Source: Neobacillus terrae (GTDB lineage: Bacteria; Bacillota; Bacilli; Bacillales; Cytobacillaceae). Taken from it: a stretch of 64,000 bases of DNA. Under the pieces are notes generated by a model, which did not search any database, had not been told where the DNA came from, and saw only the letters and a list, made by a program, of their open reading frames with translations. The DNA lies in assembly GCF_011393025.1 (NCBI RefSeq), contig NZ_JAAOEO010000012.1, forward strand, positions 1 through 64,000, in the 5' to 3' direction. Both the position numbers and the translations under genes were made by a program. This document shows positions 25,886 to 34,292 of this stretch, piece after piece (positions within the stretch are counted from its first letter, which is position 1; each line of letters begins with the position of its first letter).

Positions 25886-26628
25886 CCTTCAAAAGAGTTT
25901 TTACTCTTTTCCTTTCCTTTCTGATTCTCCCCCTGCTGCAAGGTACAGCAGCGTTTGCCGAGGATAAAAATATCCCGGCTCCGGTCGGTGATATCTATGT
26001 TCAGGACTTTGCAGACGTTTTATCACCTGAGGAAGAGCAGCAGTTAATCCGGCTTGGACGATCGATAGATGAACATTCTACAGATCAGCTTGCTGTTCTG
26101 ACTGTCAATACGCTTGGCGGAATGGATATTGACGAATATGCCAACAAAGCTTATCGAGCTTACGGCCTAGGTACAAAAGAAAAGAACAATGGTGTTCTGC
26201 TTGTCCTTGCTATGAAAGAAAAGCGAATCAGAATTGAAGTGGGCTATGGACTGGAAGGAACAATTACGGATGGTGAAGCCGGACGAATACTGGACCAATA
26301 TGCCCTGCCCTCTTTAAAAGCAGGCCAGCCCAACCAGGCAATCCTGAATACCTACCAGGCTCTTTCCAAAAAAGTTGGAGGCGGGGACCTTGGGGCTAGC
26401 CAGGAACAAGCTAGGCAGCCTCAGGACCAGGGAATTGGCATTCCTTCATGGCTTATTATTCTTATAGTAATCGGCTTTTTCATTCTTGATTTTACCTTTT
26501 TTGGCGGTTCTCTCTCATTTGCCCTACTCTCCATTCTTGGAAGAGGAGGAGGTGGCGGAGGCAGTGGAGGCCCACGAGGAGGTGGCGGAGGTTCATCGGG
26601 CGGCGGAGGCGCAGGCCGTGGCTGGTGA
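25882..26628 (+). CDS. TPM-domain membrane protein (YgcG/Psb32-like)
   Basis: A 248-residue protein: signal peptide (about 1-26), extracytoplasmic TPM domain (YVQDFADVLSPEEEQQLIRLG ... QLAVLTVNTLGGMDIDEYANKAY ... RIEVGYGLEGTITDGEAGRIL), one span (IILIVIGFFILDFTFF) and a C-terminal Gly/Ser-rich tail ending GRGW. Translationally coupled to lemA. Function unknown; the pair probably forms a membrane complex. Confidence 0.92.
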   Translation: MTFKRVFTLFLSFLILPLLQGTAAFAEDKNIPAPVGDIYVQDFADVLSPEEEQQLIRLGRSIDEHSTDQLAVLTVNTLGGMDIDEYANKAYRAYGLGTKEKNNGVLLVLAMKEKRIRIEVGYGLEGTITDGEAGRILDQYALPSLKAGQPNQAILNTYQALSKKVGGGDLGASQEQARQPQDQGIGIPSWLIILIVIGFFILDFTFFGGSLSFALLSILGRGGGGGGSGGPRGGGGGSSGGGGAGRGW

Positions 26629-26652
26629 AACGAAAAGCGAACCCCCCTTTAG

Positions 26653-26745
26653 TGTCAAATGGCGTGTATCAAGTATCTCCTAAGGTAATCTTGATGCAAG
26701 ATACCTTCAACTAGCGTTGGAGCAAGACGCTGAATAAGGGAATAC
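26653..26745. repeat. Fragment of repeat family A (copy A4)
   Basis: GTATCAAGTATCTCC ... TAATCTTGATGCAAGATACC matches the ATCAAGTATCACC ... ATACTTGATGCAAGA module of copies at 11986 and 48970, without the core hairpin. Confidence 0.6.
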
Positions 26746-26765
26746 ATCTCTCGAACTGCAATCTA

Positions 26766-26808
26766 AAAGCCCCTTTCAGTTTTATATTGATAGGGGCTTT
26801 ATTTTAAG
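26766..26808 (+). terminator. Terminator of the lemA-TPM operon
   Basis: AAAAGCCCCT ... AGGGGCTTTATTTT hairpin. Confidence 0.85.
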
Positions 26809-26819
26809 GAGGGGCTATT

Positions 26820-26970
26820 ATGAATGATTATAAAGAGGAGCTGGACGAAGAGGAGAAAGAAAAGGAAATTCCTTGAATACATCCGAATGCAAAACGAAGC
26901 CATGAAACGGCTATATAAAAAAATAACCGAACAGGAAAATGAAAAAAATAAAAACAGTTTCCTTTTATGA
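26820..26970 (+). pseudogene. Small acidic/basic ORF with probable one-base frameshift
   Basis: AAGGAGG (26807-26813) is placed 6 nt before ATG 26820, which opens NDYKEELDEEEKEKE and then meets TGA after 18 codons. In the +1 frame the same region continues as FLEYIRMQNEAMKRLYKK and on to a stop at 26968. Removing one A from GGAAATTCC joins the two into a coherent protein of about 49 residues. Alternatively the ATG at 26824 encodes a 48-residue basic protein in one frame, but its first part reads as an out-of-frame shadow. Family not recognised. Confidence 0.5.
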
Positions 26971-26978
26971 AAACTGCT
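26948..26978 (-). terminator. Terminator of the rsbR-like gene
   Basis: Minus strand CAGTTTTC-ATAAAAG-GAAACTGTTTTTA; it overlaps the end of the small ORF on the other strand. Confidence 0.75.
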
Positions 26979-26990
26979 TATTTATGTGTA

Positions 26991-27836
26991 TTATTTTTGA
27001 TTTAAATAGGCTACTGCACTCTTTAGGCTGTTTTTTACAACAGTGCCTTCAAAGCTAATTCCCAGCTGTACCATTGATTGAGCTACTTCTGGTCTTAGGC
27101 CGGTTAAAACAGTAGCCACTCCAATTAGCTTTAAGGAACTAATTACCTGAAAAATCTCATTAGCTACCATAGTATCAACAATTGGGACTCCTGAAAGGTC
27201 CATAATTAAATAGAGATTTCCTAGTTCGGAACATCTTTTAAGCGAGGCTTCTTTCAAAATGCGCGCTCTATGGGTATCGAGTTCACCAATTAAAGGCAGT
27301 ATCGCAACTTCATCAGACAACGCAACAACAGGAACAGATAATTCCTGAATGGCCTTTTGGGCGAGATCCATCGTCCGGCGGTGGAATTCAACATAGGAGG
27401 CACTGAAAATATAGCCTGCATGATCTAATAATGGATCAATAACGAAATTGATTTGTATTAATTCACTGCCAGTGAAGGTTAAATCCTTAAGTTCTTTTTC
27501 TATTTCCTCCAGTAGCACAATTCGGTATGACGTTAATGTTTTTAATGATTCATCTAATGGAAGATCTCGCTTAACAGCACTTTCTCCTGTTAGCTTTGCC
27601 CACTCAGTAACTTTATTCCAGACTTTTTCATTACTATTGTCTTTAATTGCCTGTCCCAGCAGCTGAAGGAGCTTGGCACGCCATTGATGCAGCCCTTCTT
27701 CATCCTCTTTGGCAATCTCCTTTTCATGTACAAAATCTTCTTTTAAATATCTGCTTATTCTTTTTCCCATTTCATAGCTATTTTGAATGATGCTTTCCCC
27801 TAAAACTGAAAATCGTTCCAACTTCTTTTCCCCCAT
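26991..27836 (-). CDS. RsbR-family stressosome protein (STAS domain)
   Basis: A 281-residue protein. Residues 1-155 form a helical non-haem globin-like sensor domain; 165-278 a STAS domain with VPVVALSDEVAILPLIGELDTHRA and YLIMDLSGVPIVDTMVANEIF, the two stretches that carry the Thr residues phosphorylated by RsbT in B. subtilis RsbRA. It would be a stressosome subunit feeding into sigma-B, which agrees with the sigma-B-like promoters at the start of the window. RsbS and RsbT are not in this window. Which RsbR paralogue (A-D) cannot be told. Confidence 0.88.
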   Translation of the reverse strand: MGEKKLERFSVLGESIIQNSYEMGKRISRYLKEDFVHEKEIAKEDEEGLHQWRAKLLQLLGQAIKDNSNEKVWNKVTEWAKLTGESAVKRDLPLDESLKTLTSYRIVLLEEIEKELKDLTFTGSELIQINFVIDPLLDHAGYIFSASYVEFHRRTMDLAQKAIQELSVPVVALSDEVAILPLIGELDTHRARILKEASLKRCSELGNLYLIMDLSGVPIVDTMVANEIFQVISSLKLIGVATVLTGLRPEVAQSMVQLGISFEGTVVKNSLKSAVAYLNQK

Positions 27837-27936
27837 TATGTCGTTCTAGTTCAGTTTTTATTTATGTTCCTATTATATTCTAATCAATTATGGTTTTACT
27901 AATTTTAAACTTGCTGTCTAACTTATTGGACATAAG

Positions 27937-28105
27937 AAAGGCGTAAGCGGTCGCCACGTCCTTTGGCAACGCCTTTCTGACCCGAGTCTTGCGGGCCTCC
28001 ACTTCGACTGAGATAAAGGATACACGAATTGCAAAGCACTTCGATGTTGACTTATCGTAGGGAGAAGCGGGATGGACACTAGGCACGGGCGCTGGAGCTA
28101 GACAA
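27937..28105. repeat. Dispersed repeat family A, copy A2
   Basis: Core ACTTCGACTGAGATAA ... CTTCGATGTTGACTTATC ... GTAGGGAGAAGCGG, bounded by AAAGGCGTAAGCG on the left and GGGCGCTGGAGCTAGACAA on the right. Lacks the ATCAAGTAT module of A1 and A3. Confidence 0.82.
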
Positions 28106-28138
28106 TTTAAAAGGTAAATCTTTATACTTTCTTAACCA

Positions 28139-28166
28139 TTAAAAAAAGCCCCATGAAGGAGCTTTT
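28139..28166 (-). terminator. Terminator of the gene at 28165-28500
   Basis: Minus strand AAAGCTCC-TTCA-TGGGGCTTTTTTT (with G-U pairs). Confidence 0.8.
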
Positions 28167-28500
28167 ATTCTTCGTTTCTTAATGGCACTGTTAAAATGCC
28201 CATCTCTTCCACATGCCTTTTTGCCTCAGCATCTCCAAGTTTATATATCATGGCATATATATAGACCATCCGATCGTCATATTCGTTATTTGGAGATGAT
28301 TTATGATATTCCAGAAAAGGTACATGCGCCCTGCTAAAGGCTTCCCAGTCGGTCTCGTACTCTTCGTCCAGCATTTCACGGAGAAGATCGATTTCATCGT
28401 CAGTTGCTTGAAGCCTAAATGTCCAATCCCAGTTTGGATCCATCATAATCTCCCCGGTAGCAATATCAAGGTAATAGATTTGTGTTGGTTTCTCGTTCAT
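28165..28500 (-). CDS. Conserved small soluble protein, unknown
   Basis: A 111-residue acidic protein without membrane segments: YYLDIATGEIMMDPNWDWTFRLQATDDEIDLLREMLDE in the first half, then a mixed helix region (DDRMVYIYAMIYKLGDAEAKRHVEEM). The composition and order look like a real bacillar protein and a GAGGAGTG-type ribosome site is present, but I cannot name the family. Confidence 0.75.
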   Translation of the reverse strand: MNEKPTQIYYLDIATGEIMMDPNWDWTFRLQATDDEIDLLREMLDEEYETDWEAFSRAHVPFLEYHKSSPNNEYDDRMVYIYAMIYKLGDAEAKRHVEEMGILTVPLRNEE

Positions 28501-28527
28501 ACTTCCACTCCTCTCTTTTCTCTTGAT

Positions 28528-28731
28528 TTACCACATTATCCCGGTATTTAATCTTTTTAACTGCAATTTAGATAACCCCGCAATGTAAACAAATAGGTTA
28601 AAAAGTAATTTGGATAATATTTGAGCAAAAGGCCATTTCGGGATTTTTCCCGAAAATGGAATAGTAGATTTAGGCCAGTCCCTAGCAAGCTGATCTCTTT
28701 GAATGGAACTATTTTTTGAAAGCATCTTCAT
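28528..28731 (-). CDS. Doubtful small ORF
   Basis: A 67-residue frame whose ATG follows AAGAGGATGAAG. It spans a perfect-looking hairpin CCATTTCGGGA / TCCCGAAAATGG (28632-28658). No recognisable domain; a short hydrophobic stretch (LLFNLFVYIAGL). It could be a leader, a decayed gene or chance. Confidence 0.2.
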   Translation of the reverse strand: MKMLSKNSSIQRDQLARDWPKSTIPFSGKIPKWPFAQILSKLLFNLFVYIAGLSKLQLKRLNTGIMW

Positions 28732-28801
28732 CCTCTTAAACGTTATATATATCTATTTTAAAATAAGCTTGGTTCTACTGCCACCCAACTTTCTAAACCC
28801 A

Positions 28802-29057
28802 GTTGATTGAAGTGGAAGGCACGAGACTCCTTCAGGATTAGCAGGACAGGTGAGACCCCACAGGCTTGTGCGCCGAGGAGAAAGAAGAACTGAAGTGACT
28901 TGTTCAGCCCCGACAAGCGCTGGAGGGCCTGACGATGAAGTTGTTCTTTTACTTCAACGGCAGGACTGAAGCGACCTCGAGGGGCTAGTCACTGAAGTTT
29001 GACAGGCTCACCGCCCGCCCCCGCGCGGAAAGCGAGTGCCTGGGAACGGAAATCAAC
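28802..29057. repeat. Dispersed repeat family B, copy B1, split by a family C copy
   Basis: Left part GTTGATTGAAGTGGAAGG ... GCGAGACTCC-like ... GTGAGACCCCACAGG ... GCCGAGGAG ends at 28880; right part GGCTCACCGCCCGCC ... GGAAAGCGAGTGCC ... AATCAAC starts at 29005. Uninterrupted members read GAGGAGGCTC at the joint (compare 52092-52199), so 28881-29004 is an insertion. Ends GTTGATT / AATCAAC are inverted repeats. Confidence 0.82.
28881..29004. repeat. Dispersed repeat family C, copy C1, inserted in B1
   Basis: 124 bp with imperfect terminal inverted repeats AACTGAAGTGACTTG (28888-28902) and CTAGTCACTGAAGTT (28985-28999) and internal AGCCCCGACAAGC ... ACCTCGAGGGGCT. Shares CGACAAGC and ACCTCGAG with 40801-40920. 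It has no coding capacity, so it would be a non-autonomous element. Confidence 0.75.
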
Positions 29058-29186
29058 AGCCCCCCTCTACAGTCTGCGGCTTGGCGAATGCCAAGCTTTT
29101 CTAAGTGAGAATAGATAATCATAAGGTTATAAAAAAGGGCAATAGTAAATGTCGGAGGCAGTCACCCTTTTGCTCTGATTAGCAAA

Positions 29187-29216
29187 TAAAGGCTGACTCC
29201 ACGGAGTCAGCCCACT
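29187..29216 (-). terminator. Terminator of the MMPL gene
   Basis: Minus strand GGCTGACTCC-GT-GGAGTCAGCCTTTATTT. Confidence 0.85.
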
Positions 29217-29221
29217 AACCA

Positions 29222-32200
29222 TTATGATTGTATTGTTTTATTATCTCTATCGACTATAACTCTATCATTTTTCATAAAAGGCCACCAATTGGCTTCTCCA
29301 AAGATTTTAACCATTACTGGTACAAATAATGGAAGAATCACTAATGCGTAAAGACTGAGACCTACTAGCAGAATAGTGGCAATTTGCAGCAATGACAATA
29401 CGCCTGCTGGCATCATGGCTGCAAATGTTCCGCCAAGAATGACAGCCGCTGAAATGATAACAGTACCCATTTTTTGCATAGAGAACAGAATCGCTGACTT
29501 TACTGGCATATCGCGATGTTCATTAAACCGGTCCATTAAAAAGATACTATAGTCAATTCCGAGAGCTATTAGGATAACAAAAGCGAAGAACGGTACCGCC
29601 CAACTGATTCCAGTATAGCCAAGCCAATTGACAAAAATCGCTTCTGAAATGGCCATCGATGTATAATATGTCAAAATCAGAGAGGCAATGAGGTAAAGCG
29701 GCATAATGAATGAACGAAGCAGGATAACCAATATGATTGCAATTCCTGCTAGCATTAAGACAACTGTGCGGGAATAGTCATGATCGGAAATCGTGTTAAG
29801 ATCACTATAAATACTTGTTACACCGCCTAAAGCTACCTTCGCATTTTCAAGCTTTGTATCTTTCACAGCTCTCTCAACTGCCTGTTTAATATCATCTACC
29901 CGGCTGATGGCTTTGTTTGAGTATGGATTGACGTTAAATACAACATCCATCGTCATAACTTTTCCGTCCTTGGAAATATAGGCATTCATGGCCTGTGAAA
30001 AGTCCTTACTGCTAAGAACTTCATCTGGAATGTAAAAACCGTTTCTTTTAACCTGTGAAACTCCATCCAGATAATCTTGGGCGGAATTAAGCCCTTTTGA
30101 CACTTCATTTAAACCATTAGCGCTTTGTGTAAGTCCATCTGTCAGCTGATCCAGCTGGCCGCTTAGGCTTCCAAATCCGTTCAAAAGCTGCTGCTGGCCA
30201 TTTTGAATTCCATTCAGACCGCCGGTGAATTTCGAAAGATTACCAATGATTTGTCCCTGCCCATTGGCCATAGCATCAAGGCCTGCCTGCTGCTGGCTGA
30301 TTCCATTAATCAGGGCCTCCATGCCCGCAATAAGCTTCTGCTGGCCAGAGATTAGAGTTTCAAAGTTAGTATTTGCAGTGTTTAAGCCGCTCTGTATCCC
30401 TGTCAGTCCGCCATTCAGCTGCTTAATACCTCCGTCTAACTCGCCTAGCTTTCCTTGAACAAAAAGGACGGTTCCTTTGATTTTATTATAATCTTGATCA
30501 TTTTTTACATCATATTTGCTTTCGAGATTCGCAAAGTTTGTGTTCAGGGAACCGAGTCCTGCCTGCAATCCGGCAAGCCCTGTTTCAATTCCCTGGTATT
30601 TCTGCTGAAGTGTTCCAATTCCTGCAGCAGCCTGTTGATACCCTGCAAGCAGCTGCTTACTTCCGTTTAACATAACTTCAGAGTTGGTTTTAATGTCTTC
30701 CAAGCCCTTTTTGATTTGCGCTGATCCTGTTGAACCTTTTTTCAGGCCTGTTTGAATCTGTTCCAATCCATTCTTTAATGGAACCATTCCATCCGTCAGC
30801 TGCTTTGTTCCATTAATAAGGCTTCCAATTCCATTTGTTGCTTCCTTTAGCTTTGGAGCAGAAGCCTCCAATTGTGAACCAGCCTGGTTAAGACCGCTGC
30901 TGATTTGTTTAATTCCATCATTTCCTTTGCCCAATCCACTTCCCAGTGTTTGAGCCTGTTTCGAAATATATAAGTCATCAATCGGTTCGCCAGTTGGGCG
31001 TGTTACCGATCTTACGACAGAAACATTATCTACTTTTTTTAATTCCTGGCTGATTTGTTCTGCTAAGGCAATATATTCGGATGAGTTCATTTTTTCATCA
31101 TTTTTTATTACCACCTGAGTAGGCATAGATTCACCAGGTCCAAAGGCATCTGAAACAATATTAAATCCTTTAATTGAGTTAAAATTATCGCCGATTTCCT
31201 CAAGAGAGTTGTAAGATAGCTTTCCATCATAGGTAAACAGGAAAGGTACCGAAATAACGGCAACGATAATAAGTGCTATGAGCGGGCGGGCAAGGGCAAA
31301 TCCACCGACAGCGCCCCATAGCCTGCTGTCCCGATGCTCCAGCTTGCCTTTCGCTGGCCAGAAAAGCATCCGTCCAAGAACAGACATAAAAAAGGGCACA
31401 ACAGTAAACAATGCCAATAGTAAAATGGCTACTCCAACCGCGACTGCAGATGCAGATTGATAGAGTTTAAAGGTAGAAAAACCTATTGAAGCAAAACCAA
31501 TCATTACAGCAAGCCCACTAAAGAACACCGTTTTACCGGCGGTGCGATATGTTTCAATAATGGCATCTCCAACAGTTTCATGATGATTCATTTCTTCCTT
31601 AAATCGGCTTAATAATAGAATACAGTAATCTGTTCCAATTCCGAAAAGAACGGAAACAAGGAAGGTCTGTGTAAAATTAGACAGCGGAAAATTGGCCTTA
31701 TCCACAAGCATGGCAACAATCGACTGTGATGCAAGATAGCTTATACCGACTGTAATTAACGGAATCAGCGGAGCGATTACGGAACGGAATACGAGGAGCA
31801 ATATTACCAGGATAAATACGACTGTTATTCCTTCCGTCTTTTTCAGGCCATCCTGTGAATTAGTAACGAGATCCTCATCAATCATCCAGCTGCCAGTATA
31901 ATAATGTTCAACTTTGCAATCTTTAATAGATTGATAAAGCTCGCTGGAGATCTCTTTTGCTTCCCTTCCCTCAGCCGAAATTTTCAATGAAACAAGAATG
32001 GTTTTTCCGTCTTTCGAAACGAGCTCATCCTTCAATTGCTTTTCTTTGAAATGACTGGTGATAGAAGTAATACCCAGTTTATCCTTTTGGCTATCAAGTT
32101 TGTTAACAGCTTTTTCGGCAGCCGACAAATCTTCGTCAGTTAATTTTTTATTACTATGAAATACAAGGGCTGTCAAAACATCTTTGCCTTTGTTCTCCTT

Positions 32201-32377
32201 TGATTGTACGTCTTTTAATATCTCCCCTGCCAATGCAGAAGAATACCCATCCGGAACCTTGATCTGTCCCTTTTCACGGACAAGAGACTCCATATTAGGT
32301 GCCAAAGTAATTAAAACTGAAAGAATAGCCGCCCACACTAATAGGACAAACCATTTACCTTTTATTATTGCCTTCAT
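29222..32377 (-). CDS. MMPL/RND-family transporter (YdgH-like) with YhgE/Pip-like repeat domain
   Basis: About 1051 residues from ATG 32377 (GGGAGAG upstream); the frame is open further but overlaps the marR gene. Two 6-span MMPL membrane units (GIGTDYCILLLSRFKEE near 250; ALGIDYSIFLMDRFNEH near 945) flank extracytoplasmic regions. Between them, about residues 490-790, lies a long series of hydrophobic heptad-like units with Gly-Leu spacing (KLKEATNGIGSLINGTKQL, QQLLNGFGSLSGQLDQLTDGL), as in YhgE/Pip proteins. Export driven by proton motive force, substrate unknown. Coupled to a MarR repressor, as ydgJ-ydgH in B. subtilis. Confidence 0.9.
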   Translation of the reverse strand: MKAIIKGKWFVLLVWAAILSVLITLAPNMESLVREKGQIKVPDGYSSALAGEILKDVQSKENKGKDVLTALVFHSNKKLTDEDLSAAEKAVNKLDSQKDKLGITSITSHFKEKQLKDELVSKDGKTILVSLKISAEGREAKEISSELYQSIKDCKVEHYYTGSWMIDEDLVTNSQDGLKKTEGITVVFILVILLLVFRSVIAPLIPLITVGISYLASQSIVAMLVDKANFPLSNFTQTFLVSVLFGIGTDYCILLLSRFKEEMNHHETVGDAIIETYRTAGKTVFFSGLAVMIGFASIGFSTFKLYQSASAVAVGVAILLLALFTVVPFFMSVLGRMLFWPAKGKLEHRDSRLWGAVGGFALARPLIALIIVAVISVPFLFTYDGKLSYNSLEEIGDNFNSIKGFNIVSDAFGPGESMPTQVVIKNDEKMNSSEYIALAEQISQELKKVDNVSVVRSVTRPTGEPIDDLYISKQAQTLGSGLGKGNDGIKQISSGLNQAGSQLEASAPKLKEATNGIGSLINGTKQLTDGMVPLKNGLEQIQTGLKKGSTGSAQIKKGLEDIKTNSEVMLNGSKQLLAGYQQAAAGIGTLQQKYQGIETGLAGLQAGLGSLNTNFANLESKYDVKNDQDYNKIKGTVLFVQGKLGELDGGIKQLNGGLTGIQSGLNTANTNFETLISGQQKLIAGMEALINGISQQQAGLDAMANGQGQIIGNLSKFTGGLNGIQNGQQQLLNGFGSLSGQLDQLTDGLTQSANGLNEVSKGLNSAQDYLDGVSQVKRNGFYIPDEVLSSKDFSQAMNAYISKDGKVMTMDVVFNVNPYSNKAISRVDDIKQAVERAVKDTKLENAKVALGGVTSIYSDLNTISDHDYSRTVVLMLAGIAIILVILLRSFIMPLYLIASLILTYYTSMAISEAIFVNWLGYTGISWAVPFFAFVILIALGIDYSIFLMDRFNEHRDMPVKSAILFSMQKMGTVIISAAVILGGTFAAMMPAGVLSLLQIATILLVGLSLYALVILPLFVPVMVKIFGEANWWPFMKNDRVIVDRDNKTIQS

Positions 32378-32381
32378 ACAT

Positions 32382-32852
32382 TCACTCTCCCAGCTGTTCC
32401 TTCTCCATTTTTTGAAGCATCTCTGATAGCTTTTCGTAAGTTTCAATAAACCCTGTTATCTCTTCTCTTTCGAACTTGGTAATAATGGATTCAACCAGCT
32501 TGTGAATCCTCTTCTCCGTTTTTTCAAATAAATCAGTCCCCGACTGGGATAAGGTTAAATAAACTACACGACGGTCGGTTTCGTCCCTCTTCCTGTCTAT
32601 AAGACCTTTTTCAACCAGCCGGTTAATGATTGCGGTAATTGCACTTTTATTCACATCAAACGCTTCTGCAAGCTCAGAAGAAGTGCATTTTTCGGCATGG
32701 TGTATGTAGCGCAGCATATAATGCTGATCATTGGTCAGGTCATTTCCTATCTGCTCTTTAATCAGGGTTTCGGCCTTCTTTGTCACTTTAAAGGACACAT
32801 TTACATAACGGTCTATGAGTTCCTGAATCAGCTTTTTATCCACTCTTTGCAT
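32382..32852 (-). CDS. MarR-family regulator of the MMPL exporter
   Basis: A 153-156 residue winged-helix protein: LTNDQHYMLRYIHHAEKCTSSELAEAFDVNKSAITAIINRLVEKG (recognition helix) and RDETDRRVVYLTLSQSG (wing DxRxxxxxLT motif). It starts at ATG 32852, which abuts AGGAGGG, or better at GTG 32843, 9 nt away. Ends 4 bp before the exporter gene. An inverted repeat upstream is the likely operator, so autoregulation and exporter repression are inferred. Confidence 0.92.
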   Translation of the reverse strand: MQRVDKKLIQELIDRYVNVSFKVTKKAETLIKEQIGNDLTNDQHYMLRYIHHAEKCTSSELAEAFDVNKSAITAIINRLVEKGLIDRKRDETDRRVVYLTLSQSGTDLFEKTEKRIHKLVESIITKFEREEITGFIETYEKLSEMLQKMEKEQLGE

Positions 32853-32865
32853 CCCTCCTAATTAA

Positions 32866-32900
32866 TAGTTAAACACATGAACAATTCAACTGTTTAACTA
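32866..32900. promoter_or_regulatory. Probable MarR operator
   Basis: TAGTTAAACA (32866-32875) and TGTTTAACTA (32891-32900) are perfect inverted repeats separated by 15 bp, directly upstream of the marR start. Confidence 0.7.
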
Positions 32901-32957
32901 TATTTCAAAACCGCTTTTCCTGTCAATATCTTCATGAGGAAATACAATAAATAAATA

Positions 32958-32985
32958 AGAAAAACCGGGCTTCCTGGCCCGGCCT
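32958..32985 (-). terminator. Terminator hairpin
   Basis: Minus strand CCGGGC-CAGGAA-GCCCGGTTTTTC, downstream of the second marR gene. Confidence 0.75.
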
Positions 32986-33028
32986 CAGTTGTATATATTT
33001 TATGATTTTTGCTTTGTTAATCTTGCCT

Positions 33029-33098
33029 GTTGATTTCAGCTCCCGGCGCTCGCTTTCCGCGGGCGGTTCGGGAGCCTGTCAAACTAAGGATAATCAAC
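33029..33098. repeat. Repeat family B, short remnant B2
   Basis: GTTGATTTC...GGCGCTCGCTTTCCGCGGGCGG is one end of family B in reverse; after GGAGCCTGTC it closes with ATCAAC. About 70 bp remain, an internally deleted copy. Confidence 0.7.
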
Positions 33099-33170
33099 AA
33101 TGACTTTTATAGAGCCATGATTTTAAAAAAGGCCCTTGTCCCCCACCATGTGATCATGTAGGCTAAACAC

Positions 33171-33596
33171 CTATTCAAAAAAGGCTTGGTTGTATTTTTT
33201 CAAAAGTCTTCCGAACGTTTCCTTTTCTTCTTCCGTCCATTTTTGCAAAAGCTCTGAAACCCTTCCAATCCTGGCTTGTTTGGCTTCCGCCCACTCTTTT
33301 TTTCCCAATTCTGTAATCTCATAGGTATGAAATCTTCCATCCTGAAGATCTTGAATACGATATACATAACCCTTTTGTTCCAGTGCTGCTGCTTGTCTGC
33401 TTACCGTAGATATATCAAGCTGAAATTCGTCAGCCAAAGTTTTTACACCAGCTGAACCGCGGGACACAATTCTTTGAAGTAATAAATAGGCAGAACGGTC
33501 GAGGTTACCCAGCTTATTCCGGGTGGTGATTGATGTAGTTCGGCGGATTATAACGGCCAGCTCGAGTTCAATGGTCTCCAGCGTATTTTCGTTCAT
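33171..33596 (-). CDS. MarR-family transcriptional regulator
   Basis: About 141 residues. Winged helix: LDRSAYLLLQRIVSRGSAGVKTLADEFQLDISTVSRQAAALEQKGYV and wing LQDGRFHTYEITELG. ATG 33596 with GCGAGGTAG upstream; the frame opens 13 codons earlier without a ribosome site. Divergent from the CBS-MFS pair, which it may regulate through the palindrome in their promoter. Confidence 0.9.
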   Translation of the reverse strand: MNENTLETIELELAVIIRRTTSITTRNKLGNLDRSAYLLLQRIVSRGSAGVKTLADEFQLDISTVSRQAAALEQKGYVYRIQDLQDGRFHTYEITELGKKEWAEAKQARIGRVSELLQKWTEEEKETFGRLLKKYNQAFFE

Positions 33597-33683
33597 TCTA
33601 ACTACCTCGCAATTTCTTTTTCTTGATTTCATCATAACATATAGTTTTTATTATGGAATACCAACCCTTTTTGTAAAACACTA

Positions 33684-33715
33684 TTGACATGTTATTAAGT
33701 GGTTGTATAATACAA
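33684..33715 (+). promoter_or_regulatory. Promoter and candidate operator of the CBS-MFS unit
   Basis: TTGACA (33684-33689), 16 nt, TATAAT (33706-33711). The -10 is inside a perfect palindrome TTGTATAATACAA (33703-33715), a good place for a repressor such as the divergent MarR. Confidence 0.75.
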
Positions 33716-33772
33716 TCATATCCTTTTGTCATACAATTAAACCAGATAATGGATTATCCCGAGGAGGGTGTT

Positions 33773-34227
33773 ATGCTAGCTCAAGATTTTTGATTAATCA
33801 GGTCCACAAAGTTAAGGACAGTGATACCGTCCGCTCCGTTATTCAAAAATTTATTGACTACTCCATTAGCGGACTTCCGGTTGTCAATGATAAAAATGAG
33901 ATTGTAGGATATATCAGTGACGGTGATATTATGCGTTATATCGGCCGCCATGAGGACCGTATAGTCGATTCTTTTTATTACGCCTTCACCATTATGGGAG
34001 ATGAGGTGGAATTTGAAGAAAGAGAACGCAGGCTGCTTGATTTAAATGTAATGGGAATAGCTAAAAAGAAGATTATGAAGGTCCAATGGAATGAAAGTAT
34101 CGAAAATATTGCCGCCCTTTTAGGTAAGCGGCAAATAAAAAAATTGCCTGTCGAGCGAAATGGAGTACTGGCTGGAATTATCAGCCGTGGTGATGTCATT
34201 AGGTATTCCTTCAAATCGCTGCTTTAA
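33773..34227 (+). pseudogene. CBS-domain protein gene, frameshifted after codon 6
   Basis: The natural start is ATG 33773 after GAGGAGGG. It reads MLAQDF and hits TGA (33791-33793). One more T in the T5 run at 33787-33791 would give MLAQDF-LINQVHKVKDSDTV, joining the full two-CBS protein of about 151 residues (ISGLPVVNDKNEIVGYISDGDIMRY; IKKLPVERNGVLAGIISRGDVIRY). CBS pairs bind adenosine nucleotides. The downstream frame also stays open upstream of the ATG, but without a ribosome site. May be real, phase-variable or a sequencing error. Confidence 0.75.
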
Positions 34228-34292
34228 GATAATCAAAGTTTAATAGCTCCAAATAATTTTTAACAAAAAATACACACAAAGGGGATTAACGA

